Positions 34,787 to 46,864 of a DNA stretch of 64,000 bases are shown one piece after another. Each line of letters starts with the position of its first letter. The first letter of the stretch is position 1. The notes beneath the pieces were generated by a model. That model saw only the letters and a program-made list of their open reading frames with translations, was not told the DNA's origin and did not search any database. This stretch comes from Lepus europaeus (lineage: Eukaryota; Chordata; Mammalia; Lagomorpha; Leporidae). Position numbers and translations under genes: made by a program. The stretch lies in assembly GCF_033115175.1 (NCBI RefSeq), contig NC_084835.1, forward strand, positions 95,167,948 to 95,231,947, in the 5' to 3' direction.

Positions 34787-35119
34787 GGCGCCGCGGCTCA
34801 GTAGGCTAATCCTCCGCCTTGTGGCGCCGGCACACCGGGTTCTAGTCCCAGTCGGGGCACCGATCCTGTCCCGGTTGCCCCTCTTCCAGACCAGCTCTCT
34901 GCTGTGGCCAGGGAAGGCAGTGGAGGATGGCCCAAGTTCTTGGGCCCTGCACCCCATGGGAGACCAGGAGAAGCACCTGGCTCCTGCCATCGGAACAGCG
35001 CAGTGCGCCGGCCGCAGTGCACCTACAGCGGCAGCGGCCATTGGAGGGTGAACCAACGGCAAAAAAGGAAGACCTTTCTCTCTGTATCTCTCACTCTCAC
35101 TGTCCACTCTGCCTGTCAA

Positions 35120-35154
<35 letters not shown>
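34783..35154 (+). repeat. CSINE, young subfamily, long A tail
   Basis: GGCCGGCGCCGCGGCTCAGT head, full body and a tail of nearly uninterrupted A from about 35120 to 35154. Confidence 0.96.
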
Positions 35155-35156
<2 letters not shown>

Positions 35157-35159
35157 TGT

Positions 35160-35840
35160 CACTCCTAGGTCAAAGATCTGGGCACTTTAGCAGCAAAAGA
35201 ACCAGCATCATCTTAAAACTTTTAGATACACAGCTCCTATCAGCTGTTAACTTCTCATTACAAATAGATAACCAAGGGTCACCTGGTCAACCTGGAGGAG
35301 ACAGAACAAGATAAATCATCAGACAAAATGAGCACAGAGAAAACTTGGAAGAACAAACTAGAACTTAAAATATTCTGGTTGGTATCCCCAGAGACACTGA
35401 AGGTGAGAATGCAACCTTAGACAGGAGAATAGGCTGTTCTGAGAACAAAGAAAGAGCCCTCGGGCAGGGAGTGGGGGGTGCATGAATGGACGCGCCAGAG
35501 CAAAGATGAGGTTGAGGGGTAGAAATGCAAGCAGAACAATCCGACAATCCGACAATCCGGAAGATCCAGCACACAACTCAACTCCTAAGGGCACCAGGAA
35601 GAGGAAGCAGAGAAAGAGGGAAAGGAAGACAGACAGAGGTTTGAGAAAGTGCCCAAGAGTTCGGTTATGAGCTCCAGATGCAGAGCCCACTGGGCACTAA
35701 GCCACACCACAGGGACATTTGGAACTGCCAGGGGCGGGGGCAGGGCCAGGGGCAAATCATCTCAGAGCAACCATTCTCCCTGGATCCTGGAAGATGCTGG
35801 AGAAGTTCTGCAACACCACAAGGGAAGATGACTTTCAGCT
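35160..35840. other. ST8SIA5 E3-E4 intron, unassigned part
   Basis: No exon or nameable repeat was seen. GACAATCC is repeated three times near 35540-35560. Confidence 0.45.
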
Positions 35841-35847
35841 AATATAT

Positions 35848-36143
35848 GAACCTACTAAATCAATAAATAAACCATTGATCCAACTACATACCTAGCTAGC
35901 CATCCAAGAACCTACCAAGCCAGCCATCCAACAACTCACCAAGCCAGCAATCCAAATACACACCTAGCCAGTAATCCAACTACACATCTAGCCAGTTATC
36001 TAACAACCCACCAAACCAGCAATCCAACAACCCACCAAATCAGCAATCCCATAATTCCCAAACCAGCAATCCAACTACCCAATGGACCAGCAATCCAACA
36101 ACCCTCAAACCAGTGATCCAACTACCCACCAAACCAATCATCA
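35848..36143 (+). repeat. 24-bp minisatellite, about 11-12 copies
   Basis: The array has the approximate unit CAATCCAACAACCCACCAAA CCAG, with 23-24-bp copies that drift by substitutions and small indels. The left end is more degenerate. It lies in the E3-E4 intron. Confidence 0.92.
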
Positions 36144-36159
36144 AGCATAGAAGAAAGTT

Positions 36160-37135
36160 TTAATTTACTTAGACATGGAATGACTCAAAATCTTACCTCT
36201 CAATCCCATTGCTTCTTGGGAATTTTCTTTAGGATGGGTGGAAGCAAACTGACGGAGTAAATAAGGAAAGTTATGGGTCCCATCAAGGTGAATTCAACCT
36301 GTGAAGGCAGAGAAGGGAAGCTGCGGGAATGAGAGCCATGTGATCCAGTAAGAGCAGTGTGGCCAAGCTGGAACAAGAGGATGGAGGGAGACCTTAGAGA
36401 AAAAGACTGACGGATGGAGAGGCATGTGTGTGTGTGTGTGTGTGTAGCAGAAATGGGGCATAAGAGAGACGCAGGGTACAAGCAGGGAAAGATGGCTAAA
36501 TGCCCCAGAAAAAGGGAGAGAAAACACCTACCACAGAACATGGACTCACGGTGCCTCCCCGGCCCTGAGCGGACAATAACTGCACTGCACCAATTACGGG
36601 AAACACTGTTTGCCAGTGTTCAACTCTCATCGTCAACCCCCAGAGGATGCCCCCAAAAGGCTTGTTGTGGTTGCAAACAGAACGTCAATGTTATCAGCCT
36701 TGACATTTAGAAAGCAAACTTGGGGTGATGGATGCCGAACACAGGTGGGGAGAGCTGCAAGGCAGAGGCAATGTTAAACAGCCTCATCTCCCAGCGCGGG
36801 ATCGAGAGACGCTGTCTAGCTTTGGTTTCGCAGAAGAAATAGATGACTTAGAGGATCTATAGATAGAAGGACTAAACATAGCAATGCCCTTGAACTGAGG
36901 AAACTTGGGGAGGGGGAACGCAAGGGAGCGGAATCCACACCCACCAAGACAGGACCTGGGAAAAGGAGTAAGACTAGAAACCGCTGCCTGCACGATTTCC
37001 TGAAAGGCAATCAGAGCGGAGCATGGCAAGGAGTCAGGCTGGGTAAGAAGGTGTGGGGTAGGGGCTGGGCTTCCCTTGGAAGCTTCTGTGATCGCCTGGA
37101 TTTTTCACATGCAAGAGCTGCCAATCAGAATGAGA
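36160..37135. other. ST8SIA5 E3-E4 intron, unassigned part
   Basis: It contains a (TG)n at 36426-36445. Nothing else was recognised. Confidence 0.45.
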
Positions 37136-37140
37136 GCAGA

Positions 37141-37481
37141 GGGGCCGGCGCTGTGGCGCAGTGGGTTAAGGCCCTGGCTGGAAGCGCCAGCATCCCATAT
37201 GGGCACAGGTTCAAGACCTGGCTGCTCCACTTCCGATCCAGCTCTCTGCTATGGCCTGGGAAAGCAGCAGAAGATGGCCCAAGTCCTTGGACCCCTGCAC
37301 CCATGTGGGAGACCCGGAAGAAGCTCCTGGCTCCTGGCTTCAGATCGGCACAGCTCCAGCCATAGCAGCCAATTGGGGAGTGAACATTGTATGGAAGACC
37401 TCCCTCTCTCTCTCTGCCTCTCCTCTCTCTGTGTAACTCTGATTTTCAAATAAATAAATAATCTTAAAAAAAAAAAAAAAA
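37141..37481 (+). repeat. CSINE, typical copy
   Basis: Head GGGGCCGGCGCTGTGGCGCA and tail AAATAAATAAATAATCTT plus poly(A). AGAATGAGAG-containing sequence on both sides indicates the target duplication. Confidence 0.97.
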
Positions 37482-37499
37482 CAAGAGAGAGAATGAGAG

Positions 37500-38755
37500 A
37501 AGAATGATTGCCGTCTCCTTACCCTTCTTTCTCCCCCTCTCCTTCCATGGTCTTCTTTGTTGGCAGCCAGGTCTCACCCACTTCCTGTGTCCACTCGTTC
37601 ACCTCCTAACACCTCGTGAGCCCATACGTGGGGCAGACCCAGAGATGCCTGAGCCTGGGTCCGGCCCTGAGCCTGGCCCTGCCCTCGGAGCCCCTGCCTG
37701 GCAGAGGAGTGTAGCTCAGTGTCACAGGGCAATGTCCCCGCCCTCCCCCCCACCTCCAGCCCCAGCGTGTGCCTGCCCAGCAGCCTGGGCTCCCAGCTTC
37801 TCCCTTGGCCTCGGCACCAGGCTTGGTATAAAGTGCCCAGCCCCAGAAAGGGGGAGAGGGGGTGGCAGCAGAGGCCAGCCCTGGGAGTTACCAGGCAAGG
37901 CCCCATCTAGACAGCAACCGTGGGTTTTCATTTAAAAACCAAGAGGTCTAGAATGACTAGAATCGAGTATATAATTTTCACAAGAACTAGTGACGATGCC
38001 TTCTCATAACAAGTCCTCAGACAGCCAATCCTGCCGCATCAGAGCTGCTGGCGAGCGAGTCCCCTTCCATGTGGGAAATTTCCGGCTCACTGCCTGTGAG
38101 CACTGATTTCAGCCTCTTTGGATCCAAATCACTCCCCGATGAATCACACGCCTCCCAGGACGGGACACCAGCTGGCATCCTGTGCGCCTGAGGGGACGCC
38201 AGTGCATCCGCCTATCCATCCACTTCCAGCCACAGGCGGGAACTGAACCCTTCCCAATGACTCAGGGCTGGTCCCACCGTGCGCCCTGCTCAGGGCGCTG
38301 GGCTGGAGAACCAGGAGCCCGCGGGTGGCCCCAGGATGCTGTCACAGGCACTCAGATCAGAGGCTGGCCTCTGGGGCTGTTTGATCGCAGATGTGGGGGA
38401 CCCACTGACTCTCAGCCTGGGGACTCTAGCAAGGAGGTGCTGGGCTCGCTGCTCCCGACTATCTCCTAGGCTCTCCCCCCACCCACCACGAACAGCCCCA
38501 GCCCCTCCTCTCTCCTCTCCCTCAGATTTCCAGGAGCTTAGGGACCACACGGCGAGCACCTGCTATGGAAGAGACAGCCCGTGCAGGGCCCAGCTAGGCT
38601 GGGGGGCACCAGCTGAGTGCTGCAGAGGTGAGAACTAAGGCCACACAGCACCACCCGTGGGCCGTGAAGAGGGACAAGGCGGTCGCCACACCAGGGTCTA
38701 CCACCACCTACACTGTTTGCGCTCTAGGACCTGGGTGGGCCATTCCTAACCTGGC
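37500..38755. other. ST8SIA5 E3-E4 intron, unassigned part
   Basis: No exon or repeat was recognised. The A/T-balanced 37960-38120 stretch looks unique and could be conserved. Confidence 0.4.
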
Positions 38756-38764
38756 CCTGGACGG

Positions 38765-39135
38765 AAGCTGCAGAGGGCACTGCTGTGGCCTGAACTGCGT
38801 CCCCTCCAAATGCCCGTGTTGTTGTCTCAAGCCCCAGCATCTCAAAATGGGGCTGTGTTTGGAGAAAAGGCCCTCCAAGAGGAAAGGAAGGTTAAAATGA
38901 GGCCATGAGCGTGGTCCCCAACCACGCTTCCTTCTAGGAAGAGGAGCCTCCAACACAGACAGTACACAGGCGGCAGGGACCCGGTGACAAGGAGGCCACC
39001 TCCACGCCAGGAAGACAGGAGAACCCGCTCTCCCAATACCCAGCCTCCAGGAAGAGGCGAAGATGGAGGAGGTCCTGCTGTTTCAGCCACTGTCTGTGGT
39101 CCTTTGTGCCAGCAGCCCTGACACACTGATGCAGG
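38765..39135 (+). mobile_element. Ancient LTR- or DNA-type repeat
   Basis: CTGAACTGCGTCCCCTCCAA, GTTTGGAGAAAAGGCCCTCC, ACCCAGCCTCCAGGAAGAGG-like blocks and CTGTTTCAGCCACTG follow the layout of a common eutherian repeat whose name I cannot fix. Confidence 0.45.
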
Positions 39136-39518
39136 CCCAAGCCCAGCACACAGGAAATGTGCGGGCCAAGGGCCGGGAAGTCCCCACACAGAAACACGGC
39201 TGGTGCATGGGGTCCTCAAATCTTCCCAGCCAGCCAGCGGGGTAACCACCAAGGAACTGAGATGTAGAAGCCTGGGCCCTCGGAACACACTAAGCTGCGT
39301 TCTCAATGGCTGTGCTCTGGCTTCCACAGTAGGACTCCAAGGTGTCTTTACCAAGATGGCTGAGCTCGGAGAAGAGACCCAGGCTCTCTCGTGAGCTCAT
39401 GACGGTGGCTCCTGCCTGACGTGACATCTGGGCAGCCACCTCTGCCACTGCACCTGCCAGGTGCAGGGTTTCAAACCCCAATCAGACCCCACCCCCAAGC
39501 TTGCTTCCAGCCCTCCCC

Positions 39519-39813
39519 GGGGGCGGCATTTGGTGAAGCAGTTGACCATGTCGCTTGGGACACCTACATCTCCTGTGGCAGTGCCTGGGCTCAGCTCCAC
39601 GTCTAACTCCAGCTTCCTGCTATCACACACCCTGGGAAGCAGCTGGTGACGGCTCACAGACTTGGGTCCCTGACACCCCCACGGGAGACCCAGGTTGAGT
39701 TCCAGACTCCTGGCTTCAGCCTGGCTCAGCCCTGGCCATTACAGGCATTTGAGGGAGTGAACCAGCAAATGGAAACTCTCTCTCTCTCTCTGCCACTCAA
39801 AAAAAAAAAAAAA
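39519..39813 (+). repeat. CSINE, old copy
   Basis: GGGCGGCATTTGGTGAAGCA head, CTCTCTCTCTGCCACTC and poly(A). Confidence 0.9.
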
Positions 39814-40334
39814 TCCAGACCTGGGTCTGCGCTATCAGGCTCCCCATCTGCCCTGCCAGCCCCCCTAGCTGTGTCACTGTGTCCCCAGGCTCGCTCTTGG
39901 CATTGGGCCATTGTACATACTCTTCCTTCCGTCTGGAATCCTCCATGGCCCTTCAGAGGGGAGATCCAGCACCCTCTCCTCAGGGACACCTTGCCTGACA
40001 AACCCTCCAGCCCAGCCAAGGTCAAGTTTCCCGTGCTGCGCTGCAGGTACCATGGAGAGAGGCCACGGTGTGTGTGTGCTGAGCTCAGGGCTCTTGGAAC
40101 TGATGGGAGGGGGCTGCCTCTTGCATTCATCTCTGGACAGAGCACACAGACCACCACACAGTGCGAGGGCCATCACGCACGCAGCCCCATGGAAGCTGGG
40201 TGTTTGGTCTCACCCTTGGGGCTTCCCAACGCAGCTGATGGAGGCTATGCGTGACAGCCCAGAAAAGCTGCTGCTGCTGCTCTTCCAAAAAGGAATGAAA
40301 GAGGTGAAAGAAGAGAGAGAGAGAGAGGCATGAA

Positions 40335-40490
40335 TATTCATGGAGCACCTACAATGTGTGCTACTATACAGACAGCTGGGCTATTTGTTATATCAGCTAA
40401 TCCATACAACAGCCCTGCAAGGGTACTTAGTAACACCCCCATTTTTGTAGGTAAGGAAAGACTCGGAGAAGTCACGTAGTTTGTATAAAG
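40335..40490 (+). repeat. MIR-type SINE relic
   Basis: GAGCACCTACAATGTGTGCT, ATACAACAGCCCTGCAAGGG and CCCCCATTTTTGTAGGTAAG. Confidence 0.75.
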
Positions 40491-40654
40491 ATTGAGAGCT
40501 GGAAAGGCCCAGAGTCAGCTTTGGACCCTGGGACTGCCCATGCCCTTCCCGTGTCACACACCACCTGGAATCACATCAAATGGCCCGTGTCCACCGGCTG
40601 GGGTCAGAGGTCCCCGAGTTCATGTCCAGGGGCCCATGAGTCCATACAAACGGT

Positions 40655-41120
40655 CTGCTAAGAGTTCACGGAAGGGACTGGGCATTCAGCCTAGCAGTTA
40701 AGATGCCCGCATCCCATCTCAGAGTATCTGGGTGTGATTCTCAGCTCTGGTTCCTGACTGCAGCTTCCTACCAAAGCAGACCCTGGGGACAGCAATGACA
40801 GCTCAAGGAACTGAGTTAACGTCACCCACGTGGGAGACCTGGTGTTCAGTCCTCGCCCCCAGCCTTGACCCTGATCCAGCCTGGGTGGTGGCAGGCAATT
40901 GTGGAGTGAACCTGTTGGTGAAGCTTGTTCTATTAGTGTGTGTGTGTGTGTGTGTCTCTCTCTCACTCTCTCCCCTCCCTCCCTCCCTCCCTCTCAAATA
41001 AATAGATTTTTTAAAAGTTCATGGAAAACATATATTATAAAAAAAACTATATGTGAATTTAAAATGTCATGCACCAGAATAAACTAATTCGACTTCCATG
41101 AACTTTCTGGAAGTATTATT
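40655..41120 (+). mobile_element. Mariner-type fossil, split by a CSINE
   Basis: AGAGTTCACGGA lies left of the CSINE. AAAGTTCATGGAAAAC, AATGTCATGCACCAGAATAA and a terminal inverted TTCCATGAACTTTCTGGAAG lie to its right. The pattern resembles Hsmar2-like nonautonomous elements. Confidence 0.6.
40672..41013 (+). repeat. CSINE, old copy, inside the mariner-type element
   Basis: Head GAAGGGACTGGGCATTCAGC, a (TG)n(TC)n tract at 40936-40994 and tail AAATAAATAGATTTTTT. The flanks AGAGTTCACGG and AAAGTTCATGG are the target duplication. Confidence 0.9.
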
Positions 41121-41393
41121 GTACAAGCACCCAGTGTTGCCTCTGAATAAGCTGCCATGTCTCCACACCCACATAGAACCGTTTCTATAACACACAGATT
41201 CTGTCATTATTACTACAGTGTGAATTCCTCCAAATGGGTTTGACAAGCTCACAGAGGTTCTACAGGGAAGGGACACGGCCAACATTTCACACTCCTTTCC
41301 TCCCCCAGGCTGTGGAAGAGCTGCAGGTGACGCCCTGTTGAGAGGTGGGCAGCAACGCAGTTCTTTTAATCATTTGTGTAAAAACCACATCAA

Positions 41394-41728
41394 GGCCGGT
41401 GCCGCGGCTTAACAGGCTAATCCTCTGCCTGTGGCGCCGGCACACCGGGTTCTAGTCCTGGTCGGGGCGCTGGATTCTGTCCCAGTTGCCCCTCTTCCAG
41501 TCCAGCTCTCTGCTGTGGCCCGGGAAGGCAGTGGAGGATGGCCCAAGTGCTTGGGCCCTGCACCCCATGGGAGACCAGGAGAAGCACCTGGCTCCTGGCT
41601 TCGGATCAGTGCGGTGCGCCAGCCGCAGTGGCCATTGTGGGGTGAACCAACGGCAAAGGAAGACCTTTCTCTCTGTCTCTGTCTCTCTCTCACTGTCCAC
41701 TCTGCCTGTCAAAAAAAAAAAAAAAAAA
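41394..41728 (+). repeat. CSINE, young subfamily
   Basis: Flanked by AAAACCACATCAA and AAAACACATCAAG; pure A tail. Confidence 0.96.
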
Positions 41729-41898
41729 CACATCAAGCACCTTTGTGCACACACGCACGCTCTCTGGAAGGAGGCACATAGACACCTCGGCCGCCTGGGA
41801 GAAGGAAAACCCTGCGGCTGTGAGCGGGGGCTCTTCGCCACACCCTCCTGTGTTGAATCCTGCATCGTGTCAATAGTTTCATAATCAGAAGTTTTTTG

Positions 41899-42220
41899 AG
41901 GCCACAGTTGTGGGACAGTGGGTTATGTGCCTCGTGCAGTGCGGGCATCCCACATCAGAGCACCAGTTTGAGGTCCTGCTGCTCTGCTTCCGATCCAGCT
42001 CCCGGCTGACGGTCTGGGAAGGCAGCGGAGGATGGTCCAAGTGCTTGGGCCACTGCCACCCACGAGGGAGATGCAGAAGGAGCTCCAGGCTCCTGGCTTC
42101 GACCTGGCCCAAAGCTGGTTGTTGAAGCCATCTGGGAAGGGAACCAGTGGATGCAAGATCTCTCTCTCTCTCTTTGTCGCACTCCCTTTCAAATAAATAA
42201 ATGAATAGACCTTTAAAAAG
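41899..42220 (+). repeat. CSINE, older subfamily
   Basis: GGCCACAGTTGTGGGACAGT head, CT tract and AAATAAATAAATGAATAGAC tail, about 370 bases from E3. Confidence 0.93.
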
Positions 42221-42585
42221 AAAATCAAGAGTTCTAATGAAACCATAGATTGTCGCTAGCAGGAGGACGGGCTTACCCTGTGGAGCCAGGCACGGGCTGC
42301 ACTTCAGTAAGAGGCACCTGGGCACTTAATTTCCACCCCAGAGGCATCCAGTGATGCGGGCCAAGGACACCGGGAACTGAGCCAGGGATGTCGGCAACCA
42401 GGTCACCAGAGGTGACCTTGCAAACTTGCCTTTCTGTCATGAAGCAGGCACAGCTCTGCAGAGCTTCCCACACGCCAGCAGCCCGGGGAAGGAGCCCTGG
42501 CCTTGGCTCTGTACCACGCTTCCTGTCCCCTCCTGCCCTGCCCCATCCTGTCCATCCCGTCCCACCCCACCGCGGCCACACTCAC

Positions 42586-42678
42586 ATGGACAGCACCTTC
42601 ACTTCCAGGATCTCGTGCCTCAGCTCCAGGCATCTCGTGGAGTTATATTCAAAAGGCCCCTCGTAAAACTCAAAATAC
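42586..42678 (-). CDS. ST8SIA5: ST8SIA5 exon E3 (stem exon)
   Basis: This 93-base exon encodes YFEFYEGPFEYNSTRCLELR and HEILEVKVLS. NST is a potential glycosylation site, and the Cys after it is the first luminal Cys. The acceptor is TTGCTTCACAG|G; the first G completes an Arg codon. The donor is CCAT|GTGAGT, which has T rather than G at the last exonic base but an otherwise strong match. Both ends are phase 2. Family literature describes shorter and longer isoforms that differ around this region. Confidence 0.95.
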
Positions 42679-42689
42679 CTGTGAAGCAA

Positions 42690-43775
42690 CAGGAAGGGAG
42701 GTTACACAGAGCCTCAGCCATACTCTCCCGGCCCTGCCTCACGCTTGGGTGGGGGGTGGGGAATCTCTCCCAGGCAAAGCAGCCCCCTCCCAGCAGATGA
42801 GCTGGTGGGGGGCTCCAGGCAGCCTGCAGGGGCCCCCGTGGCCAATGACTGGATGACCAGGGACTCTGAGCCACCCACTGCCCTGGGGGTGCAGCATTTA
42901 TAGGAACAAGAACCCATCTGCATGACAGCGTGATCCACAAGTAGGTTTGGCTCCCAGTTCCCAGCTGGGATGGAGGGGGCAGGAGGGGGACGCTCTGCAC
43001 TGCGACAGGGAGGGTGTGGAGACCAGAGTCTGCATGCTCCAGCCAGCCTGCCCTCTCCTGTCCTCCTGCCCTTGGGAGAAGGACCCCCCGCAGCAGCCAC
43101 AGCACGGCCGAGCTGCCCACGGCTTTTCCCACCTCACAGGGCGGTTCCATTTCCATCAGCGCCCTGGAGCCCCAGGCCCACACTGGCACGCAGCTGAGCC
43201 TGGCGTTTCTTTCCTTCCATTTGACCGCTGAGAAAACTGAGGCCAAACAGACAGAGCCCCAGGTCACCCTGGCAGTGCAAGCCGGGACTGAAGCTTGGAG
43301 CAGCCTCTGCCCTGGGCAGCAACCGCTGGGGGGCGCCCTCGCCCTCACTGTCCACCTTCCTCACTGGCCTGCAGGGGAAACCTCAAGCAAGCCCACCAGC
43401 CCGTGGCAGTTACCTAACTCAATCCAGGAGTTCACCGATTCGCCCCACAGAGCCACACAGCTCTGGCAGCAGAACAGGGACATTAAATTGCACACGGGTT
43501 CCAGGCTGCTCCTGCCCCCGCGTGTGGAATGCTGGTATCCCCTGGGAAGGCCCTCGGGCCTCCCCTGGAGAGGGGGGTGCCTGGTGGGGCAGAGGCCGGG
43601 AGAACACTCTCCAGGGGGCCTTTCTTAGGCGAGGAGACACCTGCCAGGACAGGGGCCAGGTGAGCGCTCAGCTCTCCTCCTGGCCTCTCTCTGGGGTTGC
43701 TGAGCGCCTGGGGTGGAGGAGGCCCGGGTCCCTGGACAGCCTCAACTGCACGAGTGAATCAGGCGCTGGGTGCTG
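42690..43775. other. ST8SIA5 E2-E3 intron, unassigned part
   Basis: Immediately upstream of E3. GACCGCTGAGAAAACTGAGG CC near 43222 may be a MIR scrap; otherwise nothing is assigned. Confidence 0.4.
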
Positions 43776-44006
43776 TGGCCCGGCACCGGGGACAGCGGAC
43801 ACAGGCATCCCTGGGGCATTTCCCAAAGCCCTGCCTACCAAGGAGAGGGTCATTTCACAAGCGCCCTTAGGCGCTGATGGAACCAACACATGCAAACCTG
43901 CGGACACGCGCCCTGAGAGATCCTAAGACAGAACTGGTTAGTACTTAGAGGGGAAAAAATCCTAAAAGATTTCACCCACTAGATCGACTTTAAAAACCCG
44001 CTAATT

Positions 44007-44262
44007 GGGGCCAGCGCTGTGGCATAGAGGGTAAAGCCGCTGCCTGCAGTGCTGGCATCCTATATAGGCACCAGTTTGAGTCCTGGCTGCTCCACTTCCG
44101 ATCCAGCTCTCTGCTATGGCCTGGGAAAGCAGTAGAAGATGGCCCAAGTCCTTGGGCCCCTGCATCCATTGAGTCCCGAAGGAAGCTCCTGGCTCCTGGA
44201 TTCGGATCGGCATAGCTCTGGCCATTGCAGCCAATTGAGGAGTGAACCAGCGGATGGAAGAC

Positions 44263-44295
<33 letters not shown>

Positions 44296-44346
44296 GCCTC
44301 TTCTCTCTCTGTATAACTCTTCCAAATAAATAAATAAATAAATAAA
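44007..44346 (+). repeat. CSINE, typical copy
   Basis: GGGGCCAGCGCTGTGGCATA head and AAATAAATAAATAAATAAATA-type tail. AAAACCCGCTAA and AAAACCACTAAC flank it. Confidence 0.96.
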
Positions 44347-44476
44347 ACCACTAACAGTTTAAATAATTTTAAATTTAATTTTATATATAATACCTCTAAA
44401 AATTGTACTTCTAAATATTTGTTCTTAATAATTTTAATATGACCCAATATTTATTTTTAAGAAAAATAATTATTTA

Positions 44477-44804
44477 GGCTGGCGCTGTGGCTTAACAGGC
44501 TAATCCTCCGCCTTGCGGCGCCGGCACAACGGGTTCTAGTCCTGGTTGGGGTGCTGGATTCTATCCCGGTTGCCCCTCTTCCAGTCCAGCTCTCTGCTGT
44601 GGCCCAGGAAGGCAGTGGAGGATGGCCCAGGTCCTTGGGCCCTGCACCCCATGGGAGACCAGGAGAAGCACCTGGCTCCTGGCTTCGGATCAGCATGATG
44701 CGCCGGCTGCAGCGGCCATTGTGGGGTGAACCAACGGCAAAGGAAGACCTTTCTCTCTGTATCTCTCTCTCACTAACCACTCTGCCTGTCAAAAAAAAGA
44801 AAAC
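44477..44804 (+). repeat. CSINE, young subfamily
   Basis: Flanked by AATAATTATTTA and ACTAATTATTTA. It lies 130 bases from the previous CSINE. Confidence 0.96.
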
Positions 44805-44949
44805 TAATTATTTAAATTATTTTAAATAATATTTTAAGATAAGAAAGCATTTTACACAACAAATTGGCCCCTACTTAGAAAATAAATGGGCACCTTGTTC
44901 TTGTGTCATAAAAGAATACAGGCAGGGTTAGTAAGAACGAGGTAGCGAG

Positions 44950-45222
44950 TGTGGAGTGTTGCATAACGGCCAAGGTGCCGGTTAAGACGCCTGCATCCCA
45001 CATCGGGCCTGGCCACACTCCCAAGGCCAGCTTCCTGCTAGTGCTTGCCCTGGGAGGCAGCAGGCGATGGCTCAAGCGCTTAGGTCCCTGTCACTCACAT
45101 GAGGACCCAGACTGAGTTCCCAGCTCCTGCCTCAGCTTAGCCCAGCCCTGGCTGTTGCAGCCATCTGGGGAGTGAATCAGTGGACGGGAGATCTCTCTCT
45201 GCCTCCCTAGTCAACTAATTAA
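44950..45222 (+). repeat. CSINE, old copy
   Basis: GGCCAAGGTGCCGGTTAAGA head region, GTGCTTGCCCTGGGAGGCAG and a short CT tract; the tail is degraded. Confidence 0.88.
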
Positions 45223-45229
45223 TTGTACA

Positions 45230-46345
45230 AGCAAGGGTTAAGTATCAAAGAGCCACAAAATATTAGACTTACCCTTTTCCCGCCATGTCTCTCGTGCTTG
45301 GAAACTGTTTTCTGTCTCAATCCCCTGGCAAACTCACACTGATCCTTCAGCTCCTGGCTCGAGTACCCACCCTCTGGGAAGCGTTCTGCCCTCCCCACCT
45401 CTGGGCTGTCTGCACAGTGCCTTCTAATTGGAGCCAATAACCATGTGTCATCATAGCCTGCTCACATACCGTGCCTCTCACAAACAGATCATCTCAAACA
45501 CGGGGCTGCGTCTTGGTTGTCTTCATACCTCCTGTGCTCCAGAGGCAGACGAACGCAAAAACTACATCTCCCAGAATCCTTTGCAGCTAGGGGCCTGGGT
45601 ATAATTTAAGCTCAGACAATGAGAAGCACTTGCATGAGACTGATTCGGGGTTGTTCTGAGAGACGACTGGCAAGGCTCAAGGGATGGTTTTGTTGGCGCA
45701 GAGTGTGGCCGCGGTGGCACGGCTCATGGAAACTGTAGCACCTTTGTAATTGTATCAGAGGCAGTAGCTGTCATGGTGGCTCCCTGTCACAGTGTATTTT
45801 GGGGAGGCATCCCCGGAAGCTCGGCCTTTGCTTGCTTCCCGATGATCGAGCCAGCTGTGCCCTCCCCGAGTGCCTTTCTCCCTTAGCTAGCTAGCGTAGA
45901 TTCTGTGTACTGCAACTGCCAACCAGGAGTCAGCCTGACGCCACGAGGAAGTGCACGACCTTGGCTCTAACGCGCAGGGTTTTCCAGGCGCACAGCAGCC
46001 AGGGAGGTCAGGCGTCCTATCGCAACCTGAGCCAGAGCCACTGCGCCCTAGGAACCCAATGGGTCAGCGCAGAGGCACGTGTCGCCGGAGCGGATGAGGA
46101 GGGGACGTCTCTGAGAGTCCCCAGGACGCTGACAGGCTTGGGGACGCATCTCGGATGCTGCCTGGAGCTGCCTGTGTGGCTCTGGGGAAATCACTGCCCC
46201 AACTGTCTCTTTTCTCCTTAAAACAAACTGAAGTGCAGCGGCGTCTCCTCTTCAGTTAGCCAGCCCTTCCGTTCCCGCACAAAGCCATCCCTGTGGTCCT
46301 GAATCCCCAGCATCCCTCATATCCCAAACCAGGCAGCACACGGGG
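45230..46345. other. ST8SIA5 E2-E3 intron, mostly unassigned
   Basis: ACTACATCTCCCAGAATCCT TTGCAGCTAGG near 45562 resembles a known eutherian DNA-transposon relic (family uncertain). The remainder is unassigned. Confidence 0.4.
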
Positions 46346-46348
46346 TCT

Positions 46349-46800
46349 TCAAAAGTTCGTGGAAAATGGGGCCAGCATTGTGGCAAGCAGTTAGGCCACC
46401 ACCTGCGACACCAGCATCACATATGACAGCTGCTCCGTTTCTAATCCGGCTTCCTGCTAACGCGCCTGGGAAGCCAGAGGAGGATGGACCAAGAGCTTGG
46501 GCACCTGCACCCACGTGGGCGATCCCGATGGAGTCCCCAGCTCCTGGCTTTGGCCTGGCCCAGCCCTGGCTTTTGCAGCCATTTGGGAAGTGAACCAGTG
46601 GATGGAAGATCTCTCTCTTGCTCTTGCTCTCGTTCTCACTCTGTCACTCAGCCTTTCAATAAATAAAATCAAATCTTTTTTAAAAAGGTCATAGAAAATG
46701 TTGATTATGAGAAAATTACGCATGGATTTCAAAAATTTTTGCACCAAAATAAACTTAGCTTCTCCTATATTTCCACACAGTTTTGAAGTGTCCTTGCACA
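46349..46800 (+). mobile_element. Mariner-type fossil, split by a CSINE
   Basis: CTTCAAAAGTTCGTGGAAAA TG lies to the left. GATTATGAGAAAATTACGCA TGGATTTCAAAAATTTTTGC ACCAAAATAAACTTA and GTTTTGAAGTGTCCTTGCAC lie to the right of the CSINE. Confidence 0.65.
46368..46683 (+). repeat. CSINE, older subfamily, inside the mariner-type element
   Basis: Flanked by AGTTCGTGGAAAATG and GGTCATAGAAAATG. Confidence 0.93.
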
Positions 46801-46864
46801 TCTATTCCAAATGCTCGTGTCCTGCCTTTGGTTTGGTGGCTTTTAGGTGGAGAAGCTTTCGGAG

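Noticed and set aside
42620..43348. 243-codon open frame on the minus strand overlapping E3
   Set aside because: It runs through E3 in the wrong frame; the correct E3 frame gives the sialyltransferase stem residues with proper splice sites.
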